Notes: a model not told the origin generated them from the letters alone. A stretch of DNA of 18,701 nucleotides from Schlegelella_A sp035493195 (GCA_035493195.1 DATJIM010000353.1:1-18701); one strand, 5' to 3'; shown: positions 1-7,535, numbered from the stretch's first letter. Translations and numbers: made by a program.

Positions 1-1135
1 GACGACGGTTCCGGACGACGGGCTTCAGCTCCGCTCGCTCGTCAAGGAAAGCGGCGAGATCGAGCTGTCGCTCGCGCGCGTTCCGACGCCGGCGCCGCAG
101 GCGGACGAGGTCGTCGTCCGCGTCGAAGCGACGCCGATCAATCCGTCCGACATCGGCCTGCTGTTCGGCGCCGCCGATCTCGCGACGGTCGCGGTGCGCG
201 GCAGCGGCGCGCAGACCGTCGTCACTGCGCGCATCCCGCTGGCGGCGATGCGGGCGATGGCGGGCCGCGTCGGTCAGTCGCTGGCGGTCGGCAATGAAGG
301 CGCAGGCACGGTCGTCGCCGCCGGCGGCGGCGCTGCGGCGCAGGCGCTCCTTGGCCGCACCGTCGCCGTCCTCGGCGGCGCGATGTACTCGCAGCTGCGC
401 ACCGTCAAGGCCGACCTCTGCCTGCCGCTGCCGGCGGGAACGAGCGCCGCCGACGGCGCGTCGGCGTTCGTCAACCCGCTGACCGCCCTCGGCATGACCG
501 AGACGATGCGGCGCGAAGGACACGGCGCGCTCGTCCACACCGCGGCGGCGTCGAACCTCGGCCAGATGCTGAACCGCGTCTGCCTCGCCGACGGCATCGG
601 GCTCGTCAACGTGGTCCGTCGCGACGAGCACGTCGCGCTGCTGCGCGACGCCGGTGCGCGCCACGTCGTCAGCACGTCGTCGGCTTCGTTCGACGCCGAG
701 CTCACCGAAGCGATCGCGGCGACCGGCGCGACGATCGCGTTCGACGCGATCGGCGGCGGTCGCCTCGCGGGCCGGATCCTCGCTGCGATGGAGTCTGCGC
801 TTGCGCGCAACGCCAGCGAATACAGCCGCTACGGAACGTCGACGCTGAAGCAGGTCTATCTCTACGGCAGCCTCGACACGAGCCCGACCGAGATCGTGCG
901 CAGCTTCGGCATGGCATGGGCGGTCGGCGGCTGGCTCGTTTTTCCGTTCCTGCAGCGGATCGGTGCCGACGCAGCGAACTCGCTGAAGGCGCGCGTCGCG
1001 CGCGAGCTGAAGACCACGTTCGCGAGCCGCTACACCCGCACCGTGTCGCTCGCCGCCGCTCTGCAGCCCGACGCGATCGCCGAGTACGGCCGACGTGCGA
1101 CGGCGGCGAAGGTGCTGATCGATCCGAGTCGCTGA
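1..1135 (+). CDS. Zinc-independent MDR-family dehydrogenase / quinone oxidoreductase, 5' truncated
   Basis: The reading frame is open from the first bases of the window and ends with TGA at 1133-1135, so the N-terminus lies outside. The product looks like a medium-chain dehydrogenase/reductase of the NADPH:quinone reductase type, a cytosolic NAD(P)H-dependent oxidoreductase. The N-terminal GroES-like part includes an 'ATPINPSDIGLLFG' stretch (about 131-172) typical of this superfamily. The nucleotide-binding half follows, with 'VHTAAASNLGQMLNRVC' near 533-584 and 'FDAIGGG' near 740-760. I see no structural-zinc cysteine cluster, which fits the zinc-free branch. An ATG at 194 lies inside the conserved GroES domain and is not the start. 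The substrate cannot be read from sequence. Its stop lies 6 bases from the stop of the convergent regulator gene. The family call is fairly safe; the specific reaction is not. Confidence 0.85.
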   Translation, partial: TTVPDDGLQLRSLVKESGEIELSLARVPTPAPQADEVVVRVEATPINPSDIGLLFGAADLATVAVRGSGAQTVVTARIPLAAMRAMAGRVGQSLAVGNEGAGTVVAAGGGAAAQALLGRTVAVLGGAMYSQLRTVKADLCLPLPAGTSAADGASAFVNPLTALGMTETMRREGHGALVHTAAASNLGQMLNRVCLADGIGLVNVVRRDEHVALLRDAGARHVVSTSSASFDAELTEAIAATGATIAFDAIGGGRLAGRILAAMESALARNASEYSRYGTSTLKQVYLYGSLDTSPTEIVRSFGMAWAVGGWLVFPFLQRIGADAANSLKARVARELKTTFASRYTRTVSLAAALQPDAIAEYGRRATAAKVLIDPSR

Positions 1136-1141
1136 CGCGAT

Positions 1142-4100
1142 TCAGGTCGTCGCGTTGCGCAGCGCGGCGATGGCTTGCCCGACCTCCGAGTTCGCTTCTG
1201 CCGCCATCGCCTTCGCAAGGGCCTCCGCTTCGCGGAGCGCCTCGCGCGCGTTCTCCGGATGCCCGAGCTCCTTCTCGATCGTGCCGCGAACGCAGACCAG
1301 CTTGCACAGCTCCTCGCGATCGCCGACTTCACGCAGCACCTCTTCACCGGCGCGCACCGAGGCGATCGCCTCGCTCGCGCGTCCTTCGCGCAGCAGCAGA
1401 GGAGCCATGCCGCCGAGCACGACGCCCTCGAGACGGCGGTAGCCGGCCTTGCGCGCGATCGCCAGCGCGAGCTCGTAGAGGGTCCGCGCTTCCTGCGGCC
1501 GACCCTCGTCGAAGCCGAGCTGGCCAAGCCGGCTGAGCGCGATCCCTTCGCTGCGCGGGTCGTTGACGTCGCGCGCCAGCGCGAGCGCGGCGTCGTAGTC
1601 GCGCCTTGCCTCGGCGCGGCGACCCTCGCTGTGCCAGAGGATCCCGCGGGTGACGAGGAGAAAGCCTTCATGGCGCCGGTTGCCGATCTCCCGCGCGATG
1701 ACGAGCGCGCGCTCGAAGTTGTCGTGCGCCTCCGCGTTGCGGCCGCGCACCGCGCACATCGAAGCGACATTGCCGAGCGCGATCGCTTCGAGGCGCCGGT
1801 TGCCGACTTCGCGCTGGATCGCGAGCGCGGCGGCGAGATGCTCGTGCGCCGCGTCGATGTCGCCTTGCTCGCCGGCGATGTGCGCCATGTTCGCGCGGAT
1901 CGCGCCTTCGAGGACGACGTCGCCGAGCTCGCGCGCGATCGCCAGCGCCTCGGTGAGATGGCGCTGCGCTTCGTTCACCTCGCCCGCCTCGGCCTCGAGA
2001 AGGCCGAGGCCGTCGAGGACCGCGCCTTCCTGGAGTCGATCGCCGGTCTCGCGAGCGATCGCGAGCGCCGCCGCAAAGTGCTCGCGGGCCTCATCGCTCC
2101 GGCCTTGTTCCCGTTGCAGGAGGGCGAGACCCGTGCGGATGGCGGCTTCCGTGACGCGATCGCCGGTCGTGCGAACGATCGCCAGCGCTGCGTCGAAGTG
2201 CTCCTTGGCTTCCGCCCTGCGCGACTGTTCGCGATCCAGATAGCCGAGCCGCGCCAGCGTCGCGCCTTCATGCTTGGCGTCGGCGGCGCCGCGCGCGAGC
2301 GTCAACGCCTCGCCCAGGCGCGCTCTCGCTTCATCGGTGCGACCGCTGCAGCGCAGCGCCTGCGCCAGCGTCATCGCCGCGGTCGCACGGTCGCCATCGG
2401 CGAGATCGGCGAGCGCGAGGACCTGCTCGCCGAGCGACGTCCCGAGGGCGTATGGGCCGTGGCGCGCCAGCACCTCCCAGGCGGCGCGGAACGCGGCGAC
2501 GGCGGTGCTGCCGTCGCCGCGAACGACCGCCCGACGGCACGCCGCGACGAGGTTGTCGAGCTCGAGCCCGAGCACCCGCAGCGGCTTGACGGCGCCGGCT
2601 GCCGATAGCGCCGCGAGCGCAGCTTCGCTGCCGAAACCCGCGAAGTGGCGACCATGGCGCGTCTCGGCGCCGCGCTCCGCGGCGTCGCCGAGGCCTCGGA
2701 GCTTGTCGGCTGCGTATTCGCGGATGCTCAGGTACATCCCGAAGAACGGCTCGTCGAGGTCGTAGCGGCTCTGCGTCGCCGGCACCCAGCTGCGCAGGAA
2801 GCTCTTGTCCGCCAACGCCTGCACGACGTCCAGCGCCGCCGGCGCGTGCGGCCATGCGGAGAGATCGATCACCGCTTCCGCGGCCTCGAGCGTGAAGCCG
2901 CCCTCGAACACCGAGCACTGCGCGAGGGCGGCCTGCTCCCACGGCGTCAGCAGCTCCCACGACCAGTCGATCGCCGCGCGCAGCGTCGCCTGCCGCGCGG
3001 CCGCGCCGCGTGCGCCTGCGAGCAGGGCGAAGCGATCGCGCAAGCGCTCGACGAGCTGGCTCGGCGACAGCGCGCGCCCGCGCGCCGCGGCGAGCTCGAT
3101 CGCGAGCGGCAGCCCGTCGAGCAGACGCACCACCTCCGCGACGGCGGCGCGGTTGCCGGCGCCGAGCGCGAAGTCGGGCCGCTGCGCCCGGGTGCGCGTC
3201 ACGAACAGCTCGACGCCGTCGCGATCGATCGGCAGCGGATCGAGCGGAAAGACGACCTCGCCGGCGACGTGGAGCCGCTCGCGGCTGGTGACGATGAAGG
3301 TGGCGTCGGGTGCGCGGTCGAGCCAGCGTCCGACGGTCGCCCCAGCGTGCCCGACGACCTGCTCGAAGTTGTCGAGGACGACGAGGCAACGGCCGCGACC
3401 CGCGATCGCGTGGCCGAGCTGCGCGGCCGGCGCATCGCTGCCCGGCGGCACCTCGAGCGCCGACGCGACGGCGAAGTGGATGGCTTCCTCGGAACGCGCA
3501 TCGGAGAGGTCGCAGAAGTAGACGCCGCCGGGCCAGTCGCCGAGCCACGTCGACGCGTACCGGCGGACGAGCCGCGTCTTGCCCATGCCTCCGGGGCCGA
3601 GCACGGTGACGAGGCGCGCACCGGCGTCGACCCGCGCCGCGAGATCGCGCAGCTCTGCCGTCCTGCCGACGAACGCGTCGCGCTCGGCGGGCAGGTTGTG
3701 GCGAACGTCGCGCAGCGGCCGCCATGCGTCGCCGACGCGCACCACCCGGTACGCCTTCTCGGCGTCGAGCGGAGGTTGGAACGGCGATGCCTGGCGCAGC
3801 CCGAGCTCGAGCAGCTCGATCGGCTCGTCGATTCCCTTCAGCCGGTAGTGACCATGCGACCGCAGCTCGGTGCCGTCGGGCAGCGCTTCGCCGATCGCGG
3901 TGCGCGCGTTCGTCGTCAGCAGCGTCTGGCCGCCGTGGGCGAGGCTCATCACGCGCGCCGCGACGGCCTTGGCGAGCCCTTCGACATCGAGCAGCTTCGC
4001 GCCGCGCGCGACGTCCTCCGGCGCGTTCTCGTGCAGGAACACGGAGCCGGCGTGAATCGCGACGCGGGCGCGCAGCGCGAGCTCATCGAGCGCTGCGTGG

Positions 4101-4357
4101 TAGTCGCAGGCGAACGCTGCCGCCGCGCCGGCGCGGTCGAACAGCGCGAAGAAGCCGTCGGTGTGGTCGATCTCGCGGCCGCCATGGCGCGCGAACAGCT
4201 CGCGCGCGCGCTTGTCGTGCACGACCCGGAGCGCCGACGCGCTCGCGTCGCCGAGCCGCTCGCTCAACGCCGTGCTGTCGACCAGATCGGTGAAGACCAG
4301 GGCGTGCTCGGACTGCGAGGAGACGCGACCGGCAGTCTTTGCGTCCGGGTCCGCCAT
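1142..4357 (-). CDS. Cyclase-like/STAND ATPase/TPR signalling protein
   Basis: This 1071-residue protein has three parts. Residues 17-185 form a class III nucleotide cyclase homology domain with both metal-binding Asp positions (D24 in FTDLVDST, D67 in HTDGFF). Residues about 225-520 form a STAND/NB-ARC-type ATPase with Walker A GPGGMGKT (254-261), Walker B CLVVLDN (324-330) and the GLPLAIELAA motif (415-424). Residues about 640-1050 form a TPR solenoid of at least nine repeats of exactly 40 residues. In the cyclase part the substrate-binding Lys position is not Lys, and the transition-state Asn expected four residues before R135 is Ala131, so cyclase activity is doubtful. Known proteins of this layout are ATP-driven sensors or regulators. 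No DNA-binding domain is visible, so it probably acts through protein contacts. The ATG at 4357 begins just before the cyclase domain; no good Shine-Dalgarno precedes it. The ligand and partner are unknown. Confidence 0.9.
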   Translation of the reverse strand: MADPDAKTAGRVSSQSEHALVFTDLVDSTALSERLGDASASALRVVHDKRARELFARHGGREIDHTDGFFALFDRAGAAAAFACDYHAALDELALRARVAIHAGSVFLHENAPEDVARGAKLLDVEGLAKAVAARVMSLAHGGQTLLTTNARTAIGEALPDGTELRSHGHYRLKGIDEPIELLELGLRQASPFQPPLDAEKAYRVVRVGDAWRPLRDVRHNLPAERDAFVGRTAELRDLAARVDAGARLVTVLGPGGMGKTRLVRRYASTWLGDWPGGVYFCDLSDARSEEAIHFAVASALEVPPGSDAPAAQLGHAIAGRGRCLVVLDNFEQVVGHAGATVGRWLDRAPDATFIVTSRERLHVAGEVVFPLDPLPIDRDGVELFVTRTRAQRPDFALGAGNRAAVAEVVRLLDGLPLAIELAAARGRALSPSQLVERLRDRFALLAGARGAAARQATLRAAIDWSWELLTPWEQAALAQCSVFEGGFTLEAAEAVIDLSAWPHAPAALDVVQALADKSFLRSWVPATQSRYDLDEPFFGMYLSIREYAADKLRGLGDAAERGAETRHGRHFAGFGSEAALAALSAAGAVKPLRVLGLELDNLVAACRRAVVRGDGSTAVAAFRAAWEVLARHGPYALGTSLGEQVLALADLADGDRATAAMTLAQALRCSGRTDEARARLGEALTLARGAADAKHEGATLARLGYLDREQSRRAEAKEHFDAALAIVRTTGDRVTEAAIRTGLALLQREQGRSDEAREHFAAALAIARETGDRLQEGAVLDGLGLLEAEAGEVNEAQRHLTEALAIARELGDVVLEGAIRANMAHIAGEQGDIDAAHEHLAAALAIQREVGNRRLEAIALGNVASMCAVRGRNAEAHDNFERALVIAREIGNRRHEGFLLVTRGILWHSEGRRAEARRDYDAALALARDVNDPRSEGIALSRLGQLGFDEGRPQEARTLYELALAIARKAGYRRLEGVVLGGMAPLLLREGRASEAIASVRAGEEVLREVGDREELCKLVCVRGTIEKELGHPENAREALREAEALAKAMAAEANSEVGQAIAALRNATT
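1238..2317 (-). repeat. Nine tandem 120-bp TPR-coding units
   Basis: Residues 681-1040 of the cyclase-like/STAND protein fall into nine consecutive units of 40 residues (120 bases) with no insertions. Each carries a recurring 'ALAIARE.GD/N....EG..L..LG.L....G...EA..' pattern. The spacing is that of TPR units in MalT-type and similar STAND regulators. The units have diverged at DNA level, so this is an old protein repeat rather than a recent tandem duplication. Confidence 0.8.
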
Positions 4358-4376
4358 GGGTGGGCGCCGAGGGGCA

Positions 4377-4429
4377 GCGACGCGAGCGTCGCGAGGCCGC
4401 GATTATTCCTCACCGCGTCGCGCGACGCG
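4377..4429. promoter_or_regulatory. Cluster of GCGTCGC/GCGACGC palindromes upstream of the STAND gene
   Basis: Two inverted repeats lie 20-72 bases upstream of the ATG at 4357. One is GCGACGC-GA-GCGTCGC (4377-4392), with perfect 7-base arms. The other is the perfect 16-base palindrome CGCGTCGCGCGACGCG (4414-4429). Both use the same GCGTCGC core, giving four half-sites. Between them is the only AT-rich spot, GATTATTCC (4400-4408), which reads GGAATAATC on the minus strand and could hold a -10 element. An operator or a leader hairpin is possible. The region is generally CG-rich, so chance is a real alternative. Confidence 0.35.
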
Positions 4430-4482
4430 CTCGCGCGCGGATGCGCGCAAGAGGAGTCCGGGTCGGCGACGCGCTCGCCGCG

Positions 4483-5232
4483 CTAGGCGTTGAACTGCTG
4501 GCGCTGCGACGCCCAGGCCGTCGACGTCTCTTCGCGTCGCGGATCGGGGAACACGAACTGCCGCCAGCCGGTGCGCTCGAAGGGCTTCCATTGCCCTTCG
4601 GCTTGCGCGAGGCGCTCGCTGACGGCAAAGAGAACGGCGGGGTTGAAGCCGAGGCCGAGATGGCTGCCGACGACTTCGATGTTCTCCGACCGGCCGCTTT
4701 CGGCGACGACGCTGCATCGCCAGGGAACGATCTCGTCGCTTCGGCTGTAGATCGACGACGTCGGCACCGCCGGCAGCGGCTTGTCGGTGGCGTGCGGGTG
4801 GTGCAGCGGGCTGCCGAGCGTGACGACGCTGCGCACCGCCTGCGGCCGCTTCGCCGCGAGCGCGCTCGCGTAGAGGCCGCCCAGGCTCCAGCCGACGAGG
4901 CTCACCGTGCGACCGCTTTCGTCGGCCATTCGGTCGATGGTGTCGAGCATCGCGCGCTCGAAGCCCGCGCGCGGACCGATGTTGCGGCCCAGACCCCATC
5001 CCCGCGCGGCATGGCCGCGATCGCGCAGGACACCGCGCAGCATGCGCGTCGAGCCGTCGCCCGCGCCGAGGCCGGGAAGGACGAGCACGGCATGGCCGTC
5101 GCCGCGCGGCGCCATGCGCAACCACGGCAATGCCGCGAGGCCGGCGCCGAGCTCGACGCCGGCCCGCAGAGCGAGCTGGCGGAGCCGTCGCCCGTGGGCC
5201 TCGAGGTTCTGCGCCGATCGGTTCGTCTTCAT
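4483..5232 (-). CDS. Alpha/beta-hydrolase fold protein
   Basis: The product is a 249-residue alpha/beta hydrolase, probably a cytosolic esterase or lipase-like enzyme. The nucleophile elbow GWSLGG puts the catalytic Ser at residue 116. Likely partners are Asp166 (in SRSDEIVPW) and His191 (in GSHLGLGFNP), in the usual Ser-Asp-His order and spacing. An oxyanion-loop-like LVLPGLGAGD lies near residues 50-59. The frame stays open upstream to an ATG at 5280. I chose the ATG at 5232 because AAAGGAAG lies about 8 bases before it, and because the longer start would run into the operator shared with tetR. No signal peptide is evident. It is transcribed divergently from the TetR-family gene, the standard arrangement for a regulated target. 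The substrate is unknown. Confidence 0.85.
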   Translation of the reverse strand: MKTNRSAQNLEAHGRRLRQLALRAGVELGAGLAALPWLRMAPRGDGHAVLVLPGLGAGDGSTRMLRGVLRDRGHAARGWGLGRNIGPRAGFERAMLDTIDRMADESGRTVSLVGWSLGGLYASALAAKRPQAVRSVVTLGSPLHHPHATDKPLPAVPTSSIYSRSDEIVPWRCSVVAESGRSENIEVVGSHLGLGFNPAVLFAVSERLAQAEGQWKPFERTGWRQFVFPDPRREETSTAWASQRQQFNA

Positions 5233-5260
5233 CGCAGGGCTTCCTTTCTTGCTTGCGAAC

Positions 5261-5274
5261 CTTTGCTCGCAAAG
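5261..5274. repeat. Small perfect inverted repeat CTTTGC-TC-GCAAAG
   Basis: This is a 14-base inverted repeat with 6-base arms. It lies between the candidate operator and the hydrolase start, within what would be the hydrolase 5' leader. It could be a second protein-binding site or a leader hairpin. Nothing else in the sequence decides between these. Confidence 0.3.
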
Positions 5275-5279
5275 CTGCA

Positions 5280-5306
5280 CGTTATGATGTTAACGGAATT
5301 GCGTTA
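5280..5306. promoter_or_regulatory. Candidate TetR-family operator: three half-sites at 11-base spacing
   Basis: CGTTA (5280-5284), TAACG (5291-5295) and CGTTA (5302-5306) alternate in orientation at exactly 11-base intervals, forming two overlapping 16-base inverted repeats. The second, 5291-5306, matches its own reverse complement at 14 of 16 positions. The array sits between the divergent hydrolase and tetR starts and ends 9 bases before the tetR ATG. It covers a TATGAT sequence (5283-5288) that could be the tetR -10 element. Autorepression and control of the hydrolase by the adjacent regulator is the natural reading. The palindrome is seen directly; binding is inferred. Confidence 0.6.
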
Positions 5307-5314
5307 CGACCACA

Positions 5315-6055
5315 ATGTTTCCGAACCTGCACCAGCTGAGGAGCCTGAAGACGCGCCAGCGCCTGCTCGAGGCCGCGCTCGAGCTGCTCGCGCAGCGCGG
5401 CGACCTCGGCGTGTCGCTGCAGGAAGTGGCGCGCCAGGCCGGCATGACGACGGGTGCCGTGCAGCACCACTTCGAGTCGATCGCCGGGCTGCGCAGCGAG
5501 GTCCTCTCGCGCCTGGTCGAATCGCTGGGCGAGGCCGACGGGTTCTGGCCCGACGCGACGTGGCCGCTCGAGCAACGCGCCGCGCACTTCGTGAGCGCGG
5601 CGTGGCGCCAGGTTTTCGGCGCGCCGCGCTTCGGCACGGCGTGGGCGGCGTTCCTCGGCGCGCGGGCCCAGAAGGCGACGCGCAGCCACGTCGTGCAGCG
5701 GCTGACGCCGATCATGGTCGGCATGGCGGAGCAGCTGCTGCACGCGTTTCCCGAGCTCGCCGCGCGCGCCGACGGTCGTCTGCGCGCCGAGTTCGTGCTC
5801 GCCGCGCTGCGCGGCATGGGCCTGGCTGCGCCGTTCTCTCCGCCGGGGTTCTTCGACCGCCACCTCGAGCTGCTCGGCGACTACCTCGTCACGTCTTGCC
5901 GAGAAGTCGCGCCGCCGCCTGCGCCCGCTCGAGCAGGCGCGGCGCGTTCGCGCGCTCGGCCCACGACGCGAACCCGGGCGTCGGGCCGTGCCAGCGCAGG
6001 GCCGAAGCGCGGCGGAAGAGCCGAGCGTCGCTACGCAGCGTCGCGAGACGCTTGA
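5315..6055 (+). CDS. TetR/AcrR-family transcriptional regulator
   Basis: This 246-residue protein has an N-terminal TetR-type DNA-binding domain. Helix 1 is around residues 12-28, and the helix-turn-helix spans about 33-59 (VSLQEVARQAGMTTGAVQHHF). A helical ligand-binding and dimerisation domain runs to about residue 190. It probably represses itself and the divergent alpha/beta hydrolase through the CGTTA/TAACG array just upstream. The start is the ATG at 5315; there is no clear Shine-Dalgarno, so the transcript may have a short leader. The last 55 residues (from about 192) are a low-complexity Ala/Arg/Pro-rich tail. This tail is encoded entirely antisense to the 3' end of the exonuclease gene, which suggests that an earlier stop codon was lost. 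The inducer is unknown. Confidence 0.88.
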   Translation: MFPNLHQLRSLKTRQRLLEAALELLAQRGDLGVSLQEVARQAGMTTGAVQHHFESIAGLRSEVLSRLVESLGEADGFWPDATWPLEQRAAHFVSAAWRQVFGAPRFGTAWAAFLGARAQKATRSHVVQRLTPIMVGMAEQLLHAFPELAARADGRLRAEFVLAALRGMGLAAPFSPPGFFDRHLELLGDYLVTSCREVAPPPAPARAGAARSRARPTTRTRASGRASAGPKRGGRAERRYAASRDA

Positions 6056-6722
6056 AGAGGAGCGCCTGTTCCTGCCGCTCGCCGAGGACGGCGGGCGGAA
6101 ACGCCTCGATCGCACCGTGCCGGTTCAGCAGCCGCGCCGCGCCGACCGCGCCGATGCCGGCGATCCCCGGATAACCGTCGGCGACGTCGCCGACCAGCGC
6201 CAGCCAGTCGGGAATGAGGTGCGGTTCGACGCCGAACTTCGCGCGCACGCCGGCAGCGTCGCGCACGGTCTTCGCGCGGCGGTCGACCTGGACCACGCGG
6301 TCGTCGACGACGCACTGCGCGAGGTCCTTGTCGGGCGTCCAGATGCAGACCTTGTCGACATCGGCGTCGCGCGCGGCGATGCGCGCCGCCGACGCGAGCG
6401 CATCGTCGGCCTCGAGCTCGACCATCGGCCAGACGACGACGCCCATCGCCGCGAGCGCGTCCTCGAGCGGATGGAACTGCGCGAAGAGTGCCGGCTCGAT
6501 CCCCGCGCCCGTCTTGTAGCCCGGCCAGAGCGCGTTGCGGAACGACTCGATCACATGGTCGGTGGCGACACCGACGTGCGTCTCGCCTTGCTCGAGGATC
6601 TGCAGCACCGACTGCAGCACGCCGACGACCGCGCCGAGCGGCGGGTCGGTCTTGTGGAACCGGCGCAGGCCGTGGAAGTGGCGGAACAGCTCGTACGTGC
6701 CGTCGACGAGGTGGACGATCAT
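5889..6722 (-). CDS. Stand-alone 5'-3' exonuclease (PolA N-terminal / FEN family)
   Basis: The 277-residue product matches the 5' nuclease domain of DNA polymerase I without a polymerase attached. Metal-binding and active-site positions are visible: D7 in LVDGTYELFR; R62, Y69 and K70 in the SFRN..WPGYK stretch; E104, D106 and D107 in ELEADDA; D131 and D133 in TPDKDL; and D179 and D182 in GDVADGYPG. The helix-hairpin-helix segment GYPGIAGIGAVGAARLL (184-199) follows. Members act on flapped or nicked DNA in replication and repair. The start ATG at 6722 lies directly before the conserved first strand. It is probably co-transcribed with the upstream secreted-protein gene (22-base gap). Its last 167 bases overlap the convergent tetR gene. 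It is shorter than most PolA nuclease domains but all core motifs are present. Confidence 0.88.
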   Translation of the reverse strand: MIVHLVDGTYELFRHFHGLRRFHKTDPPLGAVVGVLQSVLQILEQGETHVGVATDHVIESFRNALWPGYKTGAGIEPALFAQFHPLEDALAAMGVVVWPMVELEADDALASAARIAARDADVDKVCIWTPDKDLAQCVVDDRVVQVDRRAKTVRDAAGVRAKFGVEPHLIPDWLALVGDVADGYPGIAGIGAVGAARLLNRHGAIEAFPPAVLGERQEQALLFKRLATLRSDARLFRRASALRWHGPTPGFASWAERANAPRLLERAQAAARLLGKT

Positions 6723-6744
6723 CGCCGCGGCCGGCGGATGCGCC

Positions 6745-7398
6745 CTAGATCCTGTTCTGCGGCGCCGGCGCGAGCGATGACGACGTGGTCGCCGAGCGCG
6801 GCACGAAGACGCCGATCGTTCCCGGCGGCGCGCCGCCCCAGAGCTTGCGCAGGTGAGTGCGTTCGTCGTCGAACTTGTCGACGACTCCGGCGATCTCGAG
6901 CTCGAGGTTGCGGAACACGTCGCGCACCGCGAGCAGCGACGCGTCGTTGGCTTCGATCTCGCGGCGAAGGTCGAGCGGCACGCCCTTCGGATAGAACTCG
7001 GCCTTCTCGGCGAGCGACTTGTGTTGCGCGAGCAGCTCGGCGAGGCGCGCGTTCGGCACGCGCAGCTTGACGACGACGGTCGCGATCTCCTCGACCTCGG
7101 CCTTGCGGTGCGCTGCCTCCGAAGGGAACCGGGTCAGCCAGCGCCGATCGTCGCGCTCGGCGGCGCGGCGGCAGTCGGTCGCGATGCTGGCCCAGCGCGC
7201 GTATTCGGCGCACGCCAACTCCTGTGCCGGCGAGAGCGCACTCGGCGGCGCGCACACCGGAGCGGGGCGCCCTGCGACGCGCGCTTCGGCCGTCGAACAA
7301 TCGGTGCCTTGCGCGCGAACCGTCGCGGCAGCCGCGAGCGCCGCGACGGCCGCCGTCGCGAACGACGCGGCTCGACAGGTCACCTGGCAGCTGTTCAT
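6745..7398 (-). CDS. Secreted four-cysteine protein of unknown function
   Basis: I do not recognise this 217-residue protein. It begins with a plausible Sec signal peptide: a short polar start, an Ala-rich hydrophobic stretch at residues 11-26, and a possible cleavage site around VRA-Q-G at 27-31. The mature part has four cysteines (34, 49, 63, 76) in its first 50 residues, enough for two disulfides in the periplasm. A mostly helical charged region follows, ending in 'KLWGGAPPGTIGVFVP' near residues 185-200. The Cys spacing vaguely recalls LprI/DUF1311-type small secreted proteins, but the match is too weak to use. It lies 137 bases downstream of msrA and 22 bases upstream of the exonuclease gene on the same strand. 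The signal peptide and codon use support a real gene. Confidence 0.65.
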   Translation of the reverse strand: MNSCQVTCRAASFATAAVAALAAAATVRAQGTDCSTAEARVAGRPAPVCAPPSALSPAQELACAEYARWASIATDCRRAAERDDRRWLTRFPSEAAHRKAEVEEIATVVVKLRVPNARLAELLAQHKSLAEKAEFYPKGVPLDLRREIEANDASLLAVRDVFRNLELEIAGVVDKFDDERTHLRKLWGGAPPGTIGVFVPRSATTSSSLAPAPQNRI

Positions 7399-7535
7399 TC
7401 GACCTGCGACGATACCCGTCGCGCTGACAGCGGCCGCACCTCGAAGTGCGCAGGATTCGGCGCCGCGCCGGCCCGCGCGAGCAGGCGTCTCGCCCTAGCG
7501 TCGGACGCCGGCCGCGCGAAACCGTCGACCCCTCG

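Noticed and set aside
1175..2608. A 477-codon plus-strand open frame antisense to the TPR region
   Set aside because: Its apparent repeats ('FE.PVADFA.DRER' type) are the mirror of the 120-base TPR-coding periodicity, so it has no independent support.
2645..4486. A 613-codon plus-strand open frame antisense to the ATPase and cyclase domains
   Set aside because: Arg-rich composition and no domain, while the opposite strand carries Walker and cyclase motifs.
5233..5280. Longer hydrolase start at the ATG at 5280
   Set aside because: The extra 16 residues have no hydrolase similarity, the start would lie in the candidate operator, and the ATG at 5232 has a better Shine-Dalgarno.
7484..7509. GGCGTC/GACGCC hairpin downstream of msrA as a terminator
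   Set aside because: Only a six-pair stem with a 14-base loop and no T-run; not distinguishable from chance.
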